DNA from: Protonemura montana
Lineage: Eukaryota > Arthropoda > Insecta > Plecoptera > Nemouridae
DNA length: 64,000 bases
Reading direction: 5' to 3'
Assembly: GCA_947568835.1 (NCBI GenBank)
Contig: OX387608.1
Coordinates: 2,084,001-2,148,000 of the forward strand
How positions within the stretch are numbered: the first letter of the stretch is position 1; each line of letters opens with the position of its first letter. The position numbers and the translations under genes were made by a program. The notes under the pieces were generated by a model, which saw nothing but the letters and a program-made list of their open reading frames with translations, was not told where the DNA came from and did no database searches. Positions 10,331 to 22,115 of this stretch are shown here, one piece after another.

Positions 10331-10489
10331 TAAAGTGCTTAGTGAGTGTTCCGAGAAGCATAGTATATCTGGTTGTTCCTCGCTAACTAATATCTCTATT
10401 TCTAAGTTTTTGTGTCTTGCTGATTGTATATTTTGGTGCAATATTTTTAAGTCTTTTTTCTCACTACTCGATTTGTTTGGTACACTCAC
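10331..10489 (-). pseudogene. LINE ORF2 N-terminal fragment (APE-type endonuclease start)
   Basis: It begins with ATG at 10489, 43 bases after ORF1 stops. The segment LKILHQNIQSARHKNLEIEI followed by PDILCFSEHSL is the start of the exonuclease-endonuclease-phosphatase fold that nicks target DNA in LINEs; the Asn of HQN is the usual early metal-site residue. After about 50 residues the frame runs into reverse-complemented satellite, so the rest of the endonuclease and the whole reverse transcriptase are absent. It is non-functional. Confidence 0.8.
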
Positions 10490-10531
10490 ACAACACTTTT
10501 TGAAGCGTCGATCGTTGCCGCTCGTTGTATC

Positions 10532-11720
10532 CTATGCTACCTGCTCCATCTGGTCTGGGGGTCCCAATCCTTGGAGCCTTGGGCTTTTTCTTGGTAGGTA
10601 TTCATCCATTGTCGGCCCTGGCAGTCCATTGTCCGCGCGATGTTGTTGCTGTCTCTGCTGTTGGTCGCAGCTGGTTGGTCCCACAATAGGTCGAGTTATT
10701 TGGTCCTTTTCTGCATAAAACTGATGTGTATGCTCGGCCTGTCGTTGCCGCTGCTGCTGCTGTAGCTGTTGCCGCTGCTGCTGCTGTTGCTGTATTTGCT
10801 GTTGTTGCTGAATGTGCTGTTGTTGCTGAATGTGCTGTTGTTGCTGAATGTTTTTTTGTTGCTGTCGTTGCTGTTGTTGCTGTTGCTGCAGCTGGTGCGA
10901 TGTCGGCGGCGTCGGCGGTGAGATTTGCTGCTGTGGCTCGTGCAGTTGTGGCTTTTGTGGTTTCTCATTGTACGCGGGTACAATCTGTCTTGATTTCTCA
11001 TCTACACGATAGACTCTTCCGTTTACTTTGAGTTTATCGAATGTTACCACCGCGTCGTGGTTGTCTGCTCTCGCATCCTTCATTTCTGCAATTAAAATTC
11101 TTCGGTCCTCTAGCACACGCTGGGAAAAGTCTTCGTAAATCACAATGTTTGATCCTTTTAGATATTTCTTTCTCTTAATTACTTCCTCCCTCTTTTTAAA
11201 ACTTGAAAATTTTACTACTATTGCCCTGGGATAATTGCCCCCGGTGACACGGTGAGCTCGTTCGATGTCGTTCACTTCTAACTTTACTCCAAGCAATTTT
11301 TGCGCAATGTCAATGATGTTGTCTTCACAGTCTTGCCATGTCTCTTTCCCTCCGTATTTTTCGTTCAATCCACGAAACACGAGATTGTTTCTTCTACTTT
11401 GGTTCTCACGATAGTCTTCTTTTCGGCTACTTATTTACATTATTTGCTTAAGATCAGAGTTCTCTGCCCTGAGTGATTCAATGTTTGTTTCTAGGTCCAC
11501 TATCTTTGTTTCCATTTGCGTCATTTTCATTTCCACTTTGCATATTTGGTTTTTTATTGCTACTACGTTCTCTTCCACTGAATCGAGTTTACTCACTTTT
11601 TGTATAATCGCGTCGAGCTTCTCATCGATGGGTGGGTCCCGGGTTCCTTTCCACCCCACCAATCACCAATAGCACCGATATTAACGTAACACACAGCACC
11701 TGACACAATATTTTACTCAT
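10532..11720 (-). pseudogene. LINE ORF1 protein (coiled coil, RRM-type domain, poly-Gln tail), broken
   Basis: This is the RNA-binding chaperone type of LINE ORF1. A coiled-coil stretch (11435-11662; EKLDAIIQKVSKL and following heptads) leads to an in-frame TAA at about 11435. The same frame then continues with RRNNLVFRGL and an open segment (10532-11380) containing IERAHRV, PRAIVVKFSSF, LKGSNIVIYEDFS and VNGRVYRVDE, the usual signatures of the RRM and C-terminal domains. A Gln-rich region of about 60 residues follows (about 10745-10900), built of CAG/CAA-type codons. The 2A leader lies in a different frame from the coiled coil, so at least one frameshift and one stop break this copy. Confidence 0.8.
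11634..11720 (-). other. Hydrophobic leader with 2A-like ribosome-skipping motif of the LINE
   Basis: From ATG at 11720 the minus strand reads MSKILCQVLCVTLISVLLVI and then GGVERNPGP (codons 11660-11634). The 2A consensus is D(V/I)ExNPGP, so this has the full ExNPGP core but Gly in place of the usual Asp. Known 2A sequences of LINEs sit at the N-terminus of ORF1 and follow a signal-peptide-like hydrophobic run, exactly as here. The frame closes three codons after NPGP in this copy. Confidence 0.72.
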
Positions 11721-11900
11721 TTCACTGCTGCTACACGAGTTCGTGGCACGGACACGGCCCGCTTTGCCGGCCCACAGCCCTACCCTCGCCCTCCAAGTAT
11801 TAATGTCTACCATCACACTTCTAAGCTGGAGCTACCTGGAAACACGTCCACCCTCGATCACACTCAGACTCAGACTCTGAGATTACAACTGAGAGCCACT

Positions 11901-12836
11901 GTTATAAACACTCGTGAAACATTCAAGAAAGCCACTCGAAAAACTTCATAAACACAGATATTATGCTGTATTTCATATCGGAGTCGTAGTCATTTACAAT
12001 ATGAAACCACTTGGACTTGGAAACATAAGCATAACCTCCAGTCTCTAGGAATGCTGTATGGTCAATGCTTGCAATCATTGACCACGACTCAAATCTCATT
12101 TGGGAATAGACGAAGTCTTGAAAATAAAACAACACAACACAATTGCAGCACAAAACAATTTGATTTACCCAAAATGATAAAAGTAGATATTCTAATCACG
12201 AGTTGTTGTACCAACTGGCTACTGTGCAGGTATAACACCAAGAGTTTGTTCTGCTCCCATTACAATCACAGACTATACCGATCGCTTCCTATCCAAGCAC
12301 CAAACGCTCTCACGACAAGAGCTAAGCAGCCACGATTGCGCGCAAAAGACAACTGTCAAAATTTTGGCATTTATAGACATGTTTTCACATTTAATCAATT
12401 TCTAAACGTTATTATAACACGGTATAGTCTTATATTTGCGTTAAAACGTCGATAGAGAGAGGAAGAGAGAAGGTGAGAGGAAGACGGTGTTTATTTGAGG
12501 AAGACGGTGTTTTTTAAGGGAACCGGTTCTCCTGGCCACCCCCTATAGCGTCATCCCTGATTCTCATGACAATATTTTAGCATAATTTTTAGTTAGCATC
12601 CTTCATCAATGTTGTTGCCATGCCTAGGTACTAGAAACACTGTTGGAGACAAATGGAAAGCAATCAGCTTTATTATTGCGCTCACTTGCCGTCGATATTC
12701 GTTGACATTCGAAAATTCCGATTGTTTTGAATGCTTTATTCCAAAACACATATTTACTTTCTTTTAACCTGTAACACATACATTGTCTATTGGGCATCCA
12801 TTTTTGAGACGGTTATAGTGTTGATAATATTAAAAT
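11901..12836. other. Spacer, no recognised feature
   Basis: The spacer is AT-rich with a purine-rich stretch near 12450-12520 (GAGAGAGGAAGAGAG and two GGAAGACGGTGTTT copies). Open frames of 76 and 134 residues have no motif, coding bias or relative that I recognise. Confidence 0.5.
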
Positions 12837-13113
12837 CTAGTCCATCTTCTCTGAAATATTTAAATTAATTAATGAGGCATGCAATCCCTCCATTGCCGGA
12901 AGGGACTTAATATTCATATCATAAATTTGAGTTTCTATGAAATTATAGAAACGACTAAGGAAAGATGGATACGTGACGTAAAATACATAAAATGTTTTGA
13001 ATAGTGTGTCAATGGCCGTAACAGAGGAAGTCCCGACTGGAATGCAGGGCATATCGGCAATTATGAAATAACTGCAGTTTTCGCTGCCTGGTGGGCCGAC
13101 GCAGACGAGAGAT

Positions 13114-13159
13114 GACAGACATCGTTCACCTCGTTTTGACGAGGTGAACGATGTCTGTC
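13114..13159. repeat. Perfect 21-bp inverted repeat with a 4-base loop
   Basis: The left arm 13114-13134 and right arm 13139-13159 are exact reverse complements around TTTG. It lies in a gap of the transposase-like pseudogene with no other copy in the window. It could be a foldback from repair or template switching, or the hairpin of a small RNA. Confidence 0.8.
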
Positions 13160-13970
13160 CCTACCTGAAAGTATACATTGCAGTTAGATTGGTGACGATT
13201 AAACGGAGGTCCTTCATGTCGTGGACTTGTTAAGAGATGGAGGGGGGGGGGGGGGCAAAAGCCAAATTGAGGGGTGGAGTAAGGGGAGGGAAAAATTGGT
13301 GTATATGGGAAAACATTAGAGGCTTTCGAGTTTTATTTTGAAGTATTAGTTTCTTTGTAGCAATTTCTAAGATGAGACGGGAAAACCACTCAACGTGGTG
13401 CCTACAGTGGACATATTTGATAGTGGGCGTGGGCCTGGGCGTGGGTGCAAATATATATAACAATACATCATTAGATACCAATAATTAATCTCTTGTTGGC
13501 ATTTTTAAAACCGTACCGAGTCGCTACAATATGCCATATCGAGTACTGATGTAAGTATTGTTGTTTTTTCGGTAATCGCGCCAAAGAGCCAATGGGTGGA
13601 AGTCGCCTAACTTCTCAAGAGGAAAGCCACGCACGCTGTCTTGTGAGCTCTTTTTCACCCTGAATGAGTTGAAAATTTCCTTTCCACCTTCTCCCTGAGG
13701 CCATGTTGGTATTTTCCCCAAAATGCACATTTACTAATCTGACACATATTTATCATTGTTTTTGGAGGATTTTTGGAATTTCAGCAGCTAGAACTGTATT
13801 TCTTAATAAGGTGGTGCTCCGCCTCATATCGCCTACACCAAAATCGCACCATAGGTCCAAACTGCTCCATGCAATCAGCATAGTGCTCAATATGATGGTG
13901 TTTGTTGATTTTGTTCACGTGTGGAAAAAGTTCTTTTAACAAATGATGATGTTCTTTGACCATTTCCCTA

Positions 13971-14141
13971 AGCTGTTGTAGCTGTTCAAAGCTGACGGCA
14001 GGGCTAAATACTATCTCCATTATTCTTAGCTGTTGTAGCTGTTCAAAGCTGACGGCAGGGCTAAATACTATCTCCATTATTCTTAGCTGTTGTAGCTGTT
14101 CAAAGCTGACGGCAGGGCTAAATACTATCTCCATTATTCGA
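13971..14141. repeat. 57-bp in-frame triplication inside the transposase-like pseudogene
   Basis: Three adjacent 57-bp copies start at 13971, 14028 and 14085. On the minus strand each encodes the 19 residues RIMEIVFSPAVSFEQLQQL. The copies are almost identical, so the expansion is much younger than the gene's decay. Relatives of this family, as I recall them, have this segment once. Confidence 0.85.
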
Positions 14142-15945
14142 AGGGGCAAAGATATCAGTTTGATGTGTTTCTCATTATCTTCTTCCACAAGATCGTGGAA
14201 AATGAACGGGAAAACTCGAGCGAGCAGCCAAGTTTTCATAGTATTGCGCAAAGTGGCGATATTGAAATTAGCCGATGGTTTATTCCGCTTTAATGGGTAA
14301 CCGTACTGAAATGACGATAATCTGCCATTGAACTGATCTAATTTGAAGTATTGTTTCTCGCAAACATAGTGATGAAGAACAAGTTTAATCTCCATTTTAC
14401 AAATTCCTTCAAGAAAGTTATGCATCGCGTTAAACACGTAGTTTGTTGCGTAATGGGAGAACTTGGAATTATTTAGGGCACTTGCTACACGAAGTCCTGT
14501 ATCGGTTGTTGAGTTTAAATTCACTTGTTCGTTATTTGGCTCTCTTGTTCGCCTCTCCCTGTTTGAGTTGTCACAAGATCCGTGTAACTGCTGCCGTACT
14601 GCCGTGTAACTACTGCTGCTGTAACCATGCACATTCGGCAAAATCTGGTTGATGACGGTCCTAGAAGGCCGAATAACTCGTGGGCTGCCAATCCATCCGC
14701 ACAAACTGACGTAATCGTCACACGTTAAGTATTTTACGTCATTTTATAAAGTCATTTTGTTGCGTTGACTTGTTTATATGTTTTACTGACTATGTTTATA
14801 TCATCTGTGTATGATCAACTCAAACAATAAACAATATTTCATATGGCTCACCGTCAAAAACACATGGAACACCGTTTTCTGACTCTAATTGCGCCAAATC
14901 AGCCATGAAAGGAGCTAGGATAATTTTAATACCATACTTTTACAAGTCTTCCGTGTGGCAGAGAGCAAATACATAAATGTTGCTTAGAACAGAATGAAAC
15001 TCTGGCGGGAAGTTCTGGACAGTAAAATAATATGCGCCAAGCTAATGAATTGTTGTTCTGGAGCCTAGTGGGTTCACTATTTCAATGTCGTCATAGTACA
15101 TCTAAAGCCTGACGGCGTTTGGGTGCAGTGAAATAAGCCGTTGCTCCTTACATTGTGTAAGACCTCATAAGACCGTCGTTGCTTGAAGATTCATTTTTAA
15201 TAAGATCTCTGACATTTTTCTTCGATAATATTAGTTTCAAAATGTCTATGAGTAGACACATTCTGTAAAGTTTCCATGACATTTTGAGGCCTGTATGAAG
15301 CAGTTGTAGAATCGAGGACTAGCTCCAATCAGTATCCCAAAGAGATCTCCCACGATTCGATTAACCCAAATTATTTTTTGAAATACCCTTTTTGTCTCTG
15401 CAAAGTTACTAAATTTTTGAAAGGATTTTCTATGTCAAACTTTGATGAAAGGTTCTAAGTATGCTCTGATTTCATGTCGATATCTTGATTTATCAAAAAT
15501 TCTAACAGTTCGCTTGTTAAATATGCAGCGGTACAATTTACCATGACTTTACAGCCTTCTATGGCATTTAACACCGATGAAGCTTTTTACATGGAGTGTA
15601 CAAATCATTTGTGCCACACATTTGCTAGATCAATTGGCTTTTCTTTGTATACTGCATTATTGCCGTCATCGAGTTCACCTTCCTCCCCCACATCAGAAAG
15701 ATTAATGTTGGCCCCATCAATGCCATAGCCACCACTACCCAGCAAAATATTGTGACATTTTCCAATGTGTTTAGCCAACGCGGCAAATCTATTGTAATCT
15801 ATTAAGACAACCCTTTTGGTTGCAAACTAATTTTTGGCTCGGCTTCTCCAAAGTAAGGTCATGAATGTGTGAAAAATGCTCATTCAATGATGCAATTCCA
15901 CCAATTACTGACGCCTGGCATATAAAACACCTCAATGTGTTATTT

Positions 15946-16577
15946 TCCATTGTTGATTTTTTTCAGTTGATTTCAAGAATAGCAATTAGCCTTGTTTGTT
16001 TGTTAGTCCCGCTCACAGATGGACCTGCAAGGAGCAAAAGTAATATCCCATTGAGTAAAATAACATTGATTATTACATTTATAGACTCAGCTAATTACAG
16101 TTAGCCAAGTAACAATTGCTATCCCATCAAATAAATAAGTTTAGTATAAGGGCTGACATTTTGACCAAGTCCGCAGCCGTATAACCTTCCCCTGGTTTTT
16201 ACACTTTCTCATACCATCGCTTGCACCAGAATGTAACCTCGCTACCCGTGCGGCAGGTGAGGCATCCCTGCTGATTGCATTACTTGCCCCCCGTAGCATA
16301 CAGGCGTATCATGAGGTCGGCGTGCCAAAATGTTTCAATTCAATGGGTTTTAAAGGACACAACTCGTTTTTTTACTTTTCGGCTACAAAAATCACATTAG
16401 CGGTTATTTTTCTGTTTGTTGGATTCGTTGTTGGATGAAATCCAATTTAAATTGCAACGTCAAATTGGAGTTACTCGAGTTTGACAGGTTGTGACGTGAT
16501 ATAGCGTCACTAGAATCAAAGTGACTGTGAGTATTCACAGCCTCGTGGTTCTTCTCCTTGGAGAACTGTCATTCTCA
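15946..16577. other. Spacer left of E3, no recognised feature
   Basis: It contains no gene that I can support. It may include the 5' remainder of the transposase-like pseudogene. The last bases before TTAACC are ATTCTCA, a rare place where a Helentron-like 5' end abuts sequence that is not another element end. Confidence 0.45.
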
Positions 16578-17248
16578 TTAACCTTATATAAAAGCCTTAA
16601 AATGTGATGTTCAACTTTTTAGTTTGTGGGTGGGTGGCTGGCTGGCTGGCTGGGATGTATTGTATTGTATTCTATGGTATCCTATGGTATTGTATGGTAT
16701 TGTTAGGTTTTGTTTGGAAGTGTATGGTATTTAATGTTTTTGGATGGTATTCTATGAAATTTTATGGGTTTCTTTGATATAATATGGTTCTCTATGGTAT
16801 TTGGAGGTATTCGATAGTATTATTTGGAATCCTATGATGTTGTATGGAATGGTATGGTTTTCCATATGTTCCTATGGGTTTCTTTATTATTTTATGGTAT
16901 TTTTTGGTATCCTCTGGTATTTTATGAGTTTCAATGGATTTCTATGGTATAAGAAGATACTTTATGGTGTTGTTAGGAATTGAATGTTATTCGATGATAC
17001 AGTTTGGTATTCGTAGGTATTGTATGGTATTGTATGGTATTGTATGATATTGTTTGGTATTTTATGGGTTTGTTTGGTTTTTTATGGCATTTTATGGTAT
17101 TGTATTGTATTGAATGGAATTTTATGGTTTTCTTAGGGTTTCTTTGTTATTGAATGGTTTTCTATCAAAGAAAACTCGAGACACGTTTAAACCAAAATTC
17201 CCACTCCCTCAAAATCGTAAGGTGCCGTTAGGCATCGGGTACTGCTAG
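16578..17248 (+). mobile_element. Short non-autonomous Helentron-like element E3
   Basis: The start TTAACCTTATATAAAAGC and the GGGTGGCTGG-rich patch are present. After GGGATGTA the element jumps straight into the decamer satellite (about 16660-17165), so the conserved body of about 650-1200 bases is deleted. The 3' end is intact: CTCGAGACACGTTTAAACC, the TGCC/GGCA hairpin and CTAG (17245-17248). Being the smallest complete copy, it shows what both ends need. Confidence 0.82.
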
Positions 17249-20200
17249 TTAACCTTATATAAAAGCTTTAAATTGCGATGTTCAACTTTTTAGTTTGTGG
17301 GTAGGTAGGTGGGTCTCTGGGATGTAACCGGCCGCTCTACTGGTTATGGAAATTGTGAAATGAGACTCAAAACGTATGGAAATGGGCTAGAATTTTTCAG
17401 AATTAACTTTTACATTGGCAGGCGACATTTTCACAGCGATTTAAAATCGTTTTCATGGTGAAAAGTTGCTAAATATGACGGCAAGATATCTCAGAGCCAG
17501 GCGATGCAGCTCGATTTGATAATTATTTTAATACTCAAGTTTTTCTAGCCTGGAGCTCCACGGCGCATTTTCATGCATTCGTATTAAAGTTGTTGATGTA
17601 AGTGAGCGAAAACATATTCAATTGCGATCGTTTCACGTGAAAAAGAATTAATTTTGCTAATAAACTGACAGCTTTGTTCAAATGTTTGCTATTTTGTCAC
17701 CTCGGCAAGGTGTACGAAATCGTGAATGTATCTTCTCAGCAGTGGATTATCAGGCCAAATTAAACGTCAAATTCAAACGTCAAAGTCAACGTCAATGTCA
17801 AATTATTTTCGAAATCTCCAGAACTGAAGGAAAAACGTGTGAAATTGGCTTACATTGGTTCATAATTCAGGTTTACATCCCGCTACGTCTTTTTCACGGT
17901 AATTTCAAAGTGCATTATTATAGTAAAGTATCAAAAATATTGTTAGTGTCTTGGCAAGCAAGATGAAAAATAGCCACTTGACAAGCCCGTGGCATTCTTG
18001 TGGAGATTATTTACACGTCAAAAAGGTTTGTAAAGTTAAACAATCTATTAACACAACTATTGGAATCTTTTGTAAACATATTTAAAGATATTTATTGTAA
18101 ATAGTATACGAATGACGAGAAATGTCGTGAAAATACGACGATTTTTCTTCATCCCCTGCCTAGACAAGATCACACAGTTGATTCCAAGCCATCAATGATA
18201 TTTGTGACAATTATGTAAATCAATAACAATCCTAACTTTCTTTGCAGGTCTTTAAGACATTAAATAGGGTTTTTAAACAAACAAAACACACTTAATTAGT
18301 TTTTTATTGATAATTTAGCCAAAACTAGATTTAGAGTGACATTGACAGATCAAAGATAAACATTTGACAGATATCTTTCATCGAATCAGGACGCCGTGGA
18401 TTTTTATTTTATTTTCGAGAATGCCGTGATCATTCAACAGGTATTTAAATTCAAAACGTCATTAATGACAGATTGCAGTTTTATCAAATCTAATCCAAAT
18501 ACGCAATCTTAGTTTCATATGGTTTTCTATGGAATTGTATAATATTGTACAGCACTTTATGGTGTTCTTTGGAAGTCTATGGTACAAGGTGTTATTGTAT
18601 GATATTGTATGGCATTCTATGTTATTCTATGGTATTCTATGGTGTTCTATGGTATACATTGATATTCTAAGGTATTCTATGGTATTCTATGGTATTCAAT
18701 GGAGTTCTATGGAGTTCTATGGTATTCTATGGAGTTCTATGATATTCTATGGAGTTATATGATATTCTATGGTGTTCTATGGTATTCTTTGGTATTCTAT
18801 GTATTCTATTGTATTCTATGGTATTCTATGGTATTCAATGGTGTTCTATGGTATTGTATGGTATTGTATGGAGTTTTATGGTAATCTATGGTATTCTTTT
18901 GAGTTCTATGGTATTCTATGGTATTCAATGGTATTCTATGGTATTCTATGGGGTGCTATGGTATTCTATGGTATTCTATAGAGTGCTATGGTATTCTATG
19001 GTATTGTTTGGTATTCTATGGTATTCTATCGATATCTTTTGTATGATATGATATTGTATGGTATTGTATGGAGTTCTATGGTATTCTATGGTATTGTTTG
19101 GTATTCTATGGTGTTCTATGGTATTGTATGGTATTCTATGGTATTCTATCGTATTCTATGGTATTCTATGGAGTGCCCTGGTATGTTATGATATTCTATG
19201 GTATACTATGGTATTCTATGGTGTTCTATGGTGTTCTTGGGTGTGCTATGGTATTCTATGGTATTCTATTGTGTTCTATAGTACTCTTTGGTGTTCTATG
19301 GTATTCTATGGTATTCTATGATATTTTATGGTATTCTATGGTATTCTATGGTATTTTATGGTATTCTATGGTATTCTATGGAGTTCGAAGGTATTCTATG
19401 ATATTATATGGTATTCTATGAAGTGCTATGGTATTCTATGATATTCTATGGTATTGTATGGTATTTTATGGTATGGTATGGTATTTAATGGTATTCTATG
19501 GTATTCTTTAGAGTTATATGGTATTCTATGGTATTCAATGGTATTCTATGGTATATTATAATATTCTACTGAGTTCTATGGTATTATATGGAGTGAATAG
19601 TATTCTATGGTGTTCTATGGTGTTCTATGGTGTTTTATGGTATTCTATGGTATTCTATGGTGTTTTATGGTGTTCTTTGGTGTGCTTTGGTATTCTATGG
19701 TATTCTATTGTATTCTATGGTTTTCTTTGGTGTTCTATGGTATTCTATGGTATTCTATGGTATGTTATGGTATTCTATGGTATTCTATGGTATTTTATGG
19801 TATTCTATGGTATTCTATGGAGTTCTATGGTATTCTATGATATTGTATGGTATTCTATGGTATTCTTTGGTATTTTATGGTATTCTATGGTATTCTATGG
19901 TATTCTATGGTATTCTATGGAGTTCTATGGTATTCTATGATATTGTATGGTATTCTATGGTATTCTTTGGTATTCTATGGAGTTCTATAGTATTCTATTA
20001 TATACTATGGTATTCTATAGAGTTCTTTGGTATTCTATGATATTCTATGGTATTCTATGGTGTTCTATGGTATTCAATGGAGTTCTTTAATATTATATGG
20101 AGTTAATGGTATTCTATGGTGTTCTATGGTGTTCTATGGTGTTTTATGGTATTCTATTGTGTTCTATAGTGTTCTATGGTATTCTATGGTATTCTATGGT

Positions 20201-21593
20201 ATTCTATGTTATTCTATAATATTCTATGAAGTTCTATGGTATTCTATGATATTGTATGGTATTGTATGGAACTGTATGGTATTTTATGGTATTATATGGT
20301 ATTATATGGTATTTAATGGTATTATATGGAGTTATATGGTATTCTATGATATTGTATGGTATTCTATGGTCTTCTACGGTATTCTATGGTATTCTATGGT
20401 ATTATTTTGTATTATATTATATTATATGGTATTCTATGGTATTCTATGGTATTCAATGGTATTCTATGGTAATTTATAATATTCTACGGAATTCTATGGT
20501 ATTTTATGGAGTTAATGGTATTCTATGGTGTTCTATGGTGTTCTATGGTGTTTTATGGTATTCTATTGTGTTCTATGGTATTCTTTGGTATACTATGGTA
20601 TTCTATGGTGTTCCATGGTGTTCTTTGGTGTTCTATGGTATTCTATGGTATTCTATGGTATTGTATGGTATTCGATGGTATTCTATGGTATTTTATGGTA
20701 TTCTATGGTATTCTATGGAGTTCTATGGTGTTCTATGATATTATATGGTATTCTATGGTATTCTATGGTATTCTATGTTGTCCTATGGTATTCTATGGAG
20801 TTCTATAGTATTATATGATATAGTATGGTATTCTTTGATATTGTATGGTATTCTATGGTAGTGTATGGTATTTTATGGTATTCTTTGGTATTCTATGGTA
20901 TTCTTTGATATGCTTTGGTATTTTATGGTATTGTTTGGTTTTGTTTGGAAGTGTATGGTATTAAATGTTTTTGGATGGTATTCTATAAAATTTTGAGGGT
21001 TTCTCTGAAATAATATGGTTCTCTATGGTATTTGGAGGTGTTCGATTGTATTATTTGGTAGTCTATGATGTTGTATGGAATGGTATGGTATTCCATGGGT
21101 TCCATGGGTTTCTATATTATTTTATGGTATTGTTTGGTATCCTCTGGTATTTTATGAGTTTCTATGGATTACAATGGTATTATAAGGTACTTTATGGTGT
21201 TGTTAGGAATTGAATTGTATTCGATGATATAGTTTGCCATTCTTAGGTTTTCTATGGTATTGTATGGTATTGTATGGTATTGTATGGTATTTTAGGTACT
21301 CTTTGGTATTGTATGATATTGTTTAGTATTTAACGGGTTTGTTTGGTATTCTATGGTATTTTATGGTATTGTATTGTATTGAATGGAATTTTATAGTTTT
21401 CTTAGGGTTTCTTTGGTTTTGAATGTTTTTTTATGGTATTTTATGATATTCTATGGTATTGCATGGTATTGCATGGCTGTGGTCCTTTTAAGAGGCTTTA
21501 GATAGGGCATCAAAGAAAACTCGAGACACGTTTAAACCAAAATGCCCACTCCCTCAAAATCGTAAGGTGCCGTTAGGCATCGGGTACTGCTAG
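17249..21593 (+). mobile_element. Non-autonomous Helentron-like element E4 (long-body subfamily)
   Basis: It abuts E3 at CTAG/TTAACC. The body (17249 to about 18510) includes the nested inverted repeat near 17430-17465, the AACGTCAA repeats near 17760-17805 and an extra segment (about 17985-18500) with CCTAGACAAGATCACACAG that is shared with E9 and, in diverged form, with E5 near 22470. A decamer satellite follows, then GGCTGTGGTCCTTTTAAGAG (21477) and the usual end with CTAG at 21590-21593. No coding potential is seen. Confidence 0.85.
18515..21475. repeat. TGGTATTCTA decamer minisatellite (array in E4)
   Basis: The 10-bp unit is as in E2. A phase-breaking marker, TGGAGTTAATGGTATTC or a close variant followed by three TGGTGTT units, occurs near 19590, 20100 and 20510. 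The same marker appears in E2 (9465) and E9 (56125, 56528), so the array has a higher-order repeat shared between elements. From about 20935 the array decays into TTTGGAAGTGTATGG and TGTTTTTGGATGG, the common right flank of these satellites. Confidence 0.93.
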
Positions 21594-22115
21594 TTAACCT
21601 TATATAAAAGCTTTAAAATTGTGATGTTCAACTTTTTAGTTTGTGGGTAGGTAGGTGGCTGGGATGTGACCGGCCGCTCTACTGTTTATAGAAATTGCGA
21701 AATTCGACTCAAAACGTACGAAAATGGGCTAGAATTTTTCAGAATTAACTTTTACATTGGCGTGCGACATTTTCACAGCGATTAAAAATCGTTTTCATGG
21801 TGAAAAGTTGCTAAATATGACGGCAAGATATCTCAGAGCCAGGCGATGCAGCTCGATTTTATAACTATTTTAATACTCAAGTTTTTCTAGCCTCGAGCTT
21901 TGCGGTGATTTTTCATGCATTCGTAATAAAGTTGTTGATGTAATTGAGCGAAAACACATTCAATTGCGATCGTTTTACGTGAAAAAGAATTAATTTTGCT
22001 AATACACTGACAGCTTTAATCAATTGTTTGCTATTTTGACACCACAGCAAGGTGTACGAAATCGTGAATGTATCTTCTCAGCAGTGGATTATCAGGCCAA
22101 ATTAAATGTCAAAAT

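Larger units (their letters stand above)
10331..11900 (-). mobile_element. LINE (non-LTR retrotransposon) fragment, 3' end missing
   Basis: Read on the minus strand from about 11900 to 10331 it carries, in order: a hydrophobic leader with a 2A-like motif, a coiled coil, an RRM-type ORF1 domain, a Gln-rich tail, and the first residues of an ORF2 endonuclease. It then stops abruptly against satellite DNA at 10330/10331. The 5' limit is approximate because I see no target-site duplication. The CR1/L2 group is my best guess, because 2A-like ORF1 leaders are known in CR1-type LINEs of marine invertebrates. LINE copies usually lose the 5' end; this one lost the 3' end. Confidence 0.78.
12837..15945 (-). 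pseudogene. Decayed transposase-like gene with C2H2-type fingers (uncharacterised metazoan family)
   Basis: Minus-strand reading shows, in order from about 15945: a C2H2-like finger (CFICQASV...HFSHIH) and a second one (CNQKGC...ALAKHIGKCH); a segment with KLYRCIFNKRTVR and FGLIESWEI; then YYDDIEIVNPLGSR, LGAYYFTVQNFPPEF and ALCHTEDL near 15100-14900; DGLAAHELFGLL with RFCRMC; an open frame of 307 codons (13781-14704) with AMHNFLEGICKMEIKLVLHH, NGRLSSFQYGY, LFPHVNKINKHHH and GPMVRFWCRRYEAEHH; and a C-terminal piece (12837-13052) with LFKTFYVFYVTYPSFLSRFY. From memory these match a repetitive protein family found in fish and invertebrate genomes, probably derived from a DNA transposon. The frame is broken in several places. 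The family is tentative; the coding origin is firm. Confidence 0.65.

Noticed and set aside
10726-11031. 101-residue plus-strand Ala/Val-rich frame
   Set aside because: It is the antisense of the Gln-rich LINE ORF1 tail.
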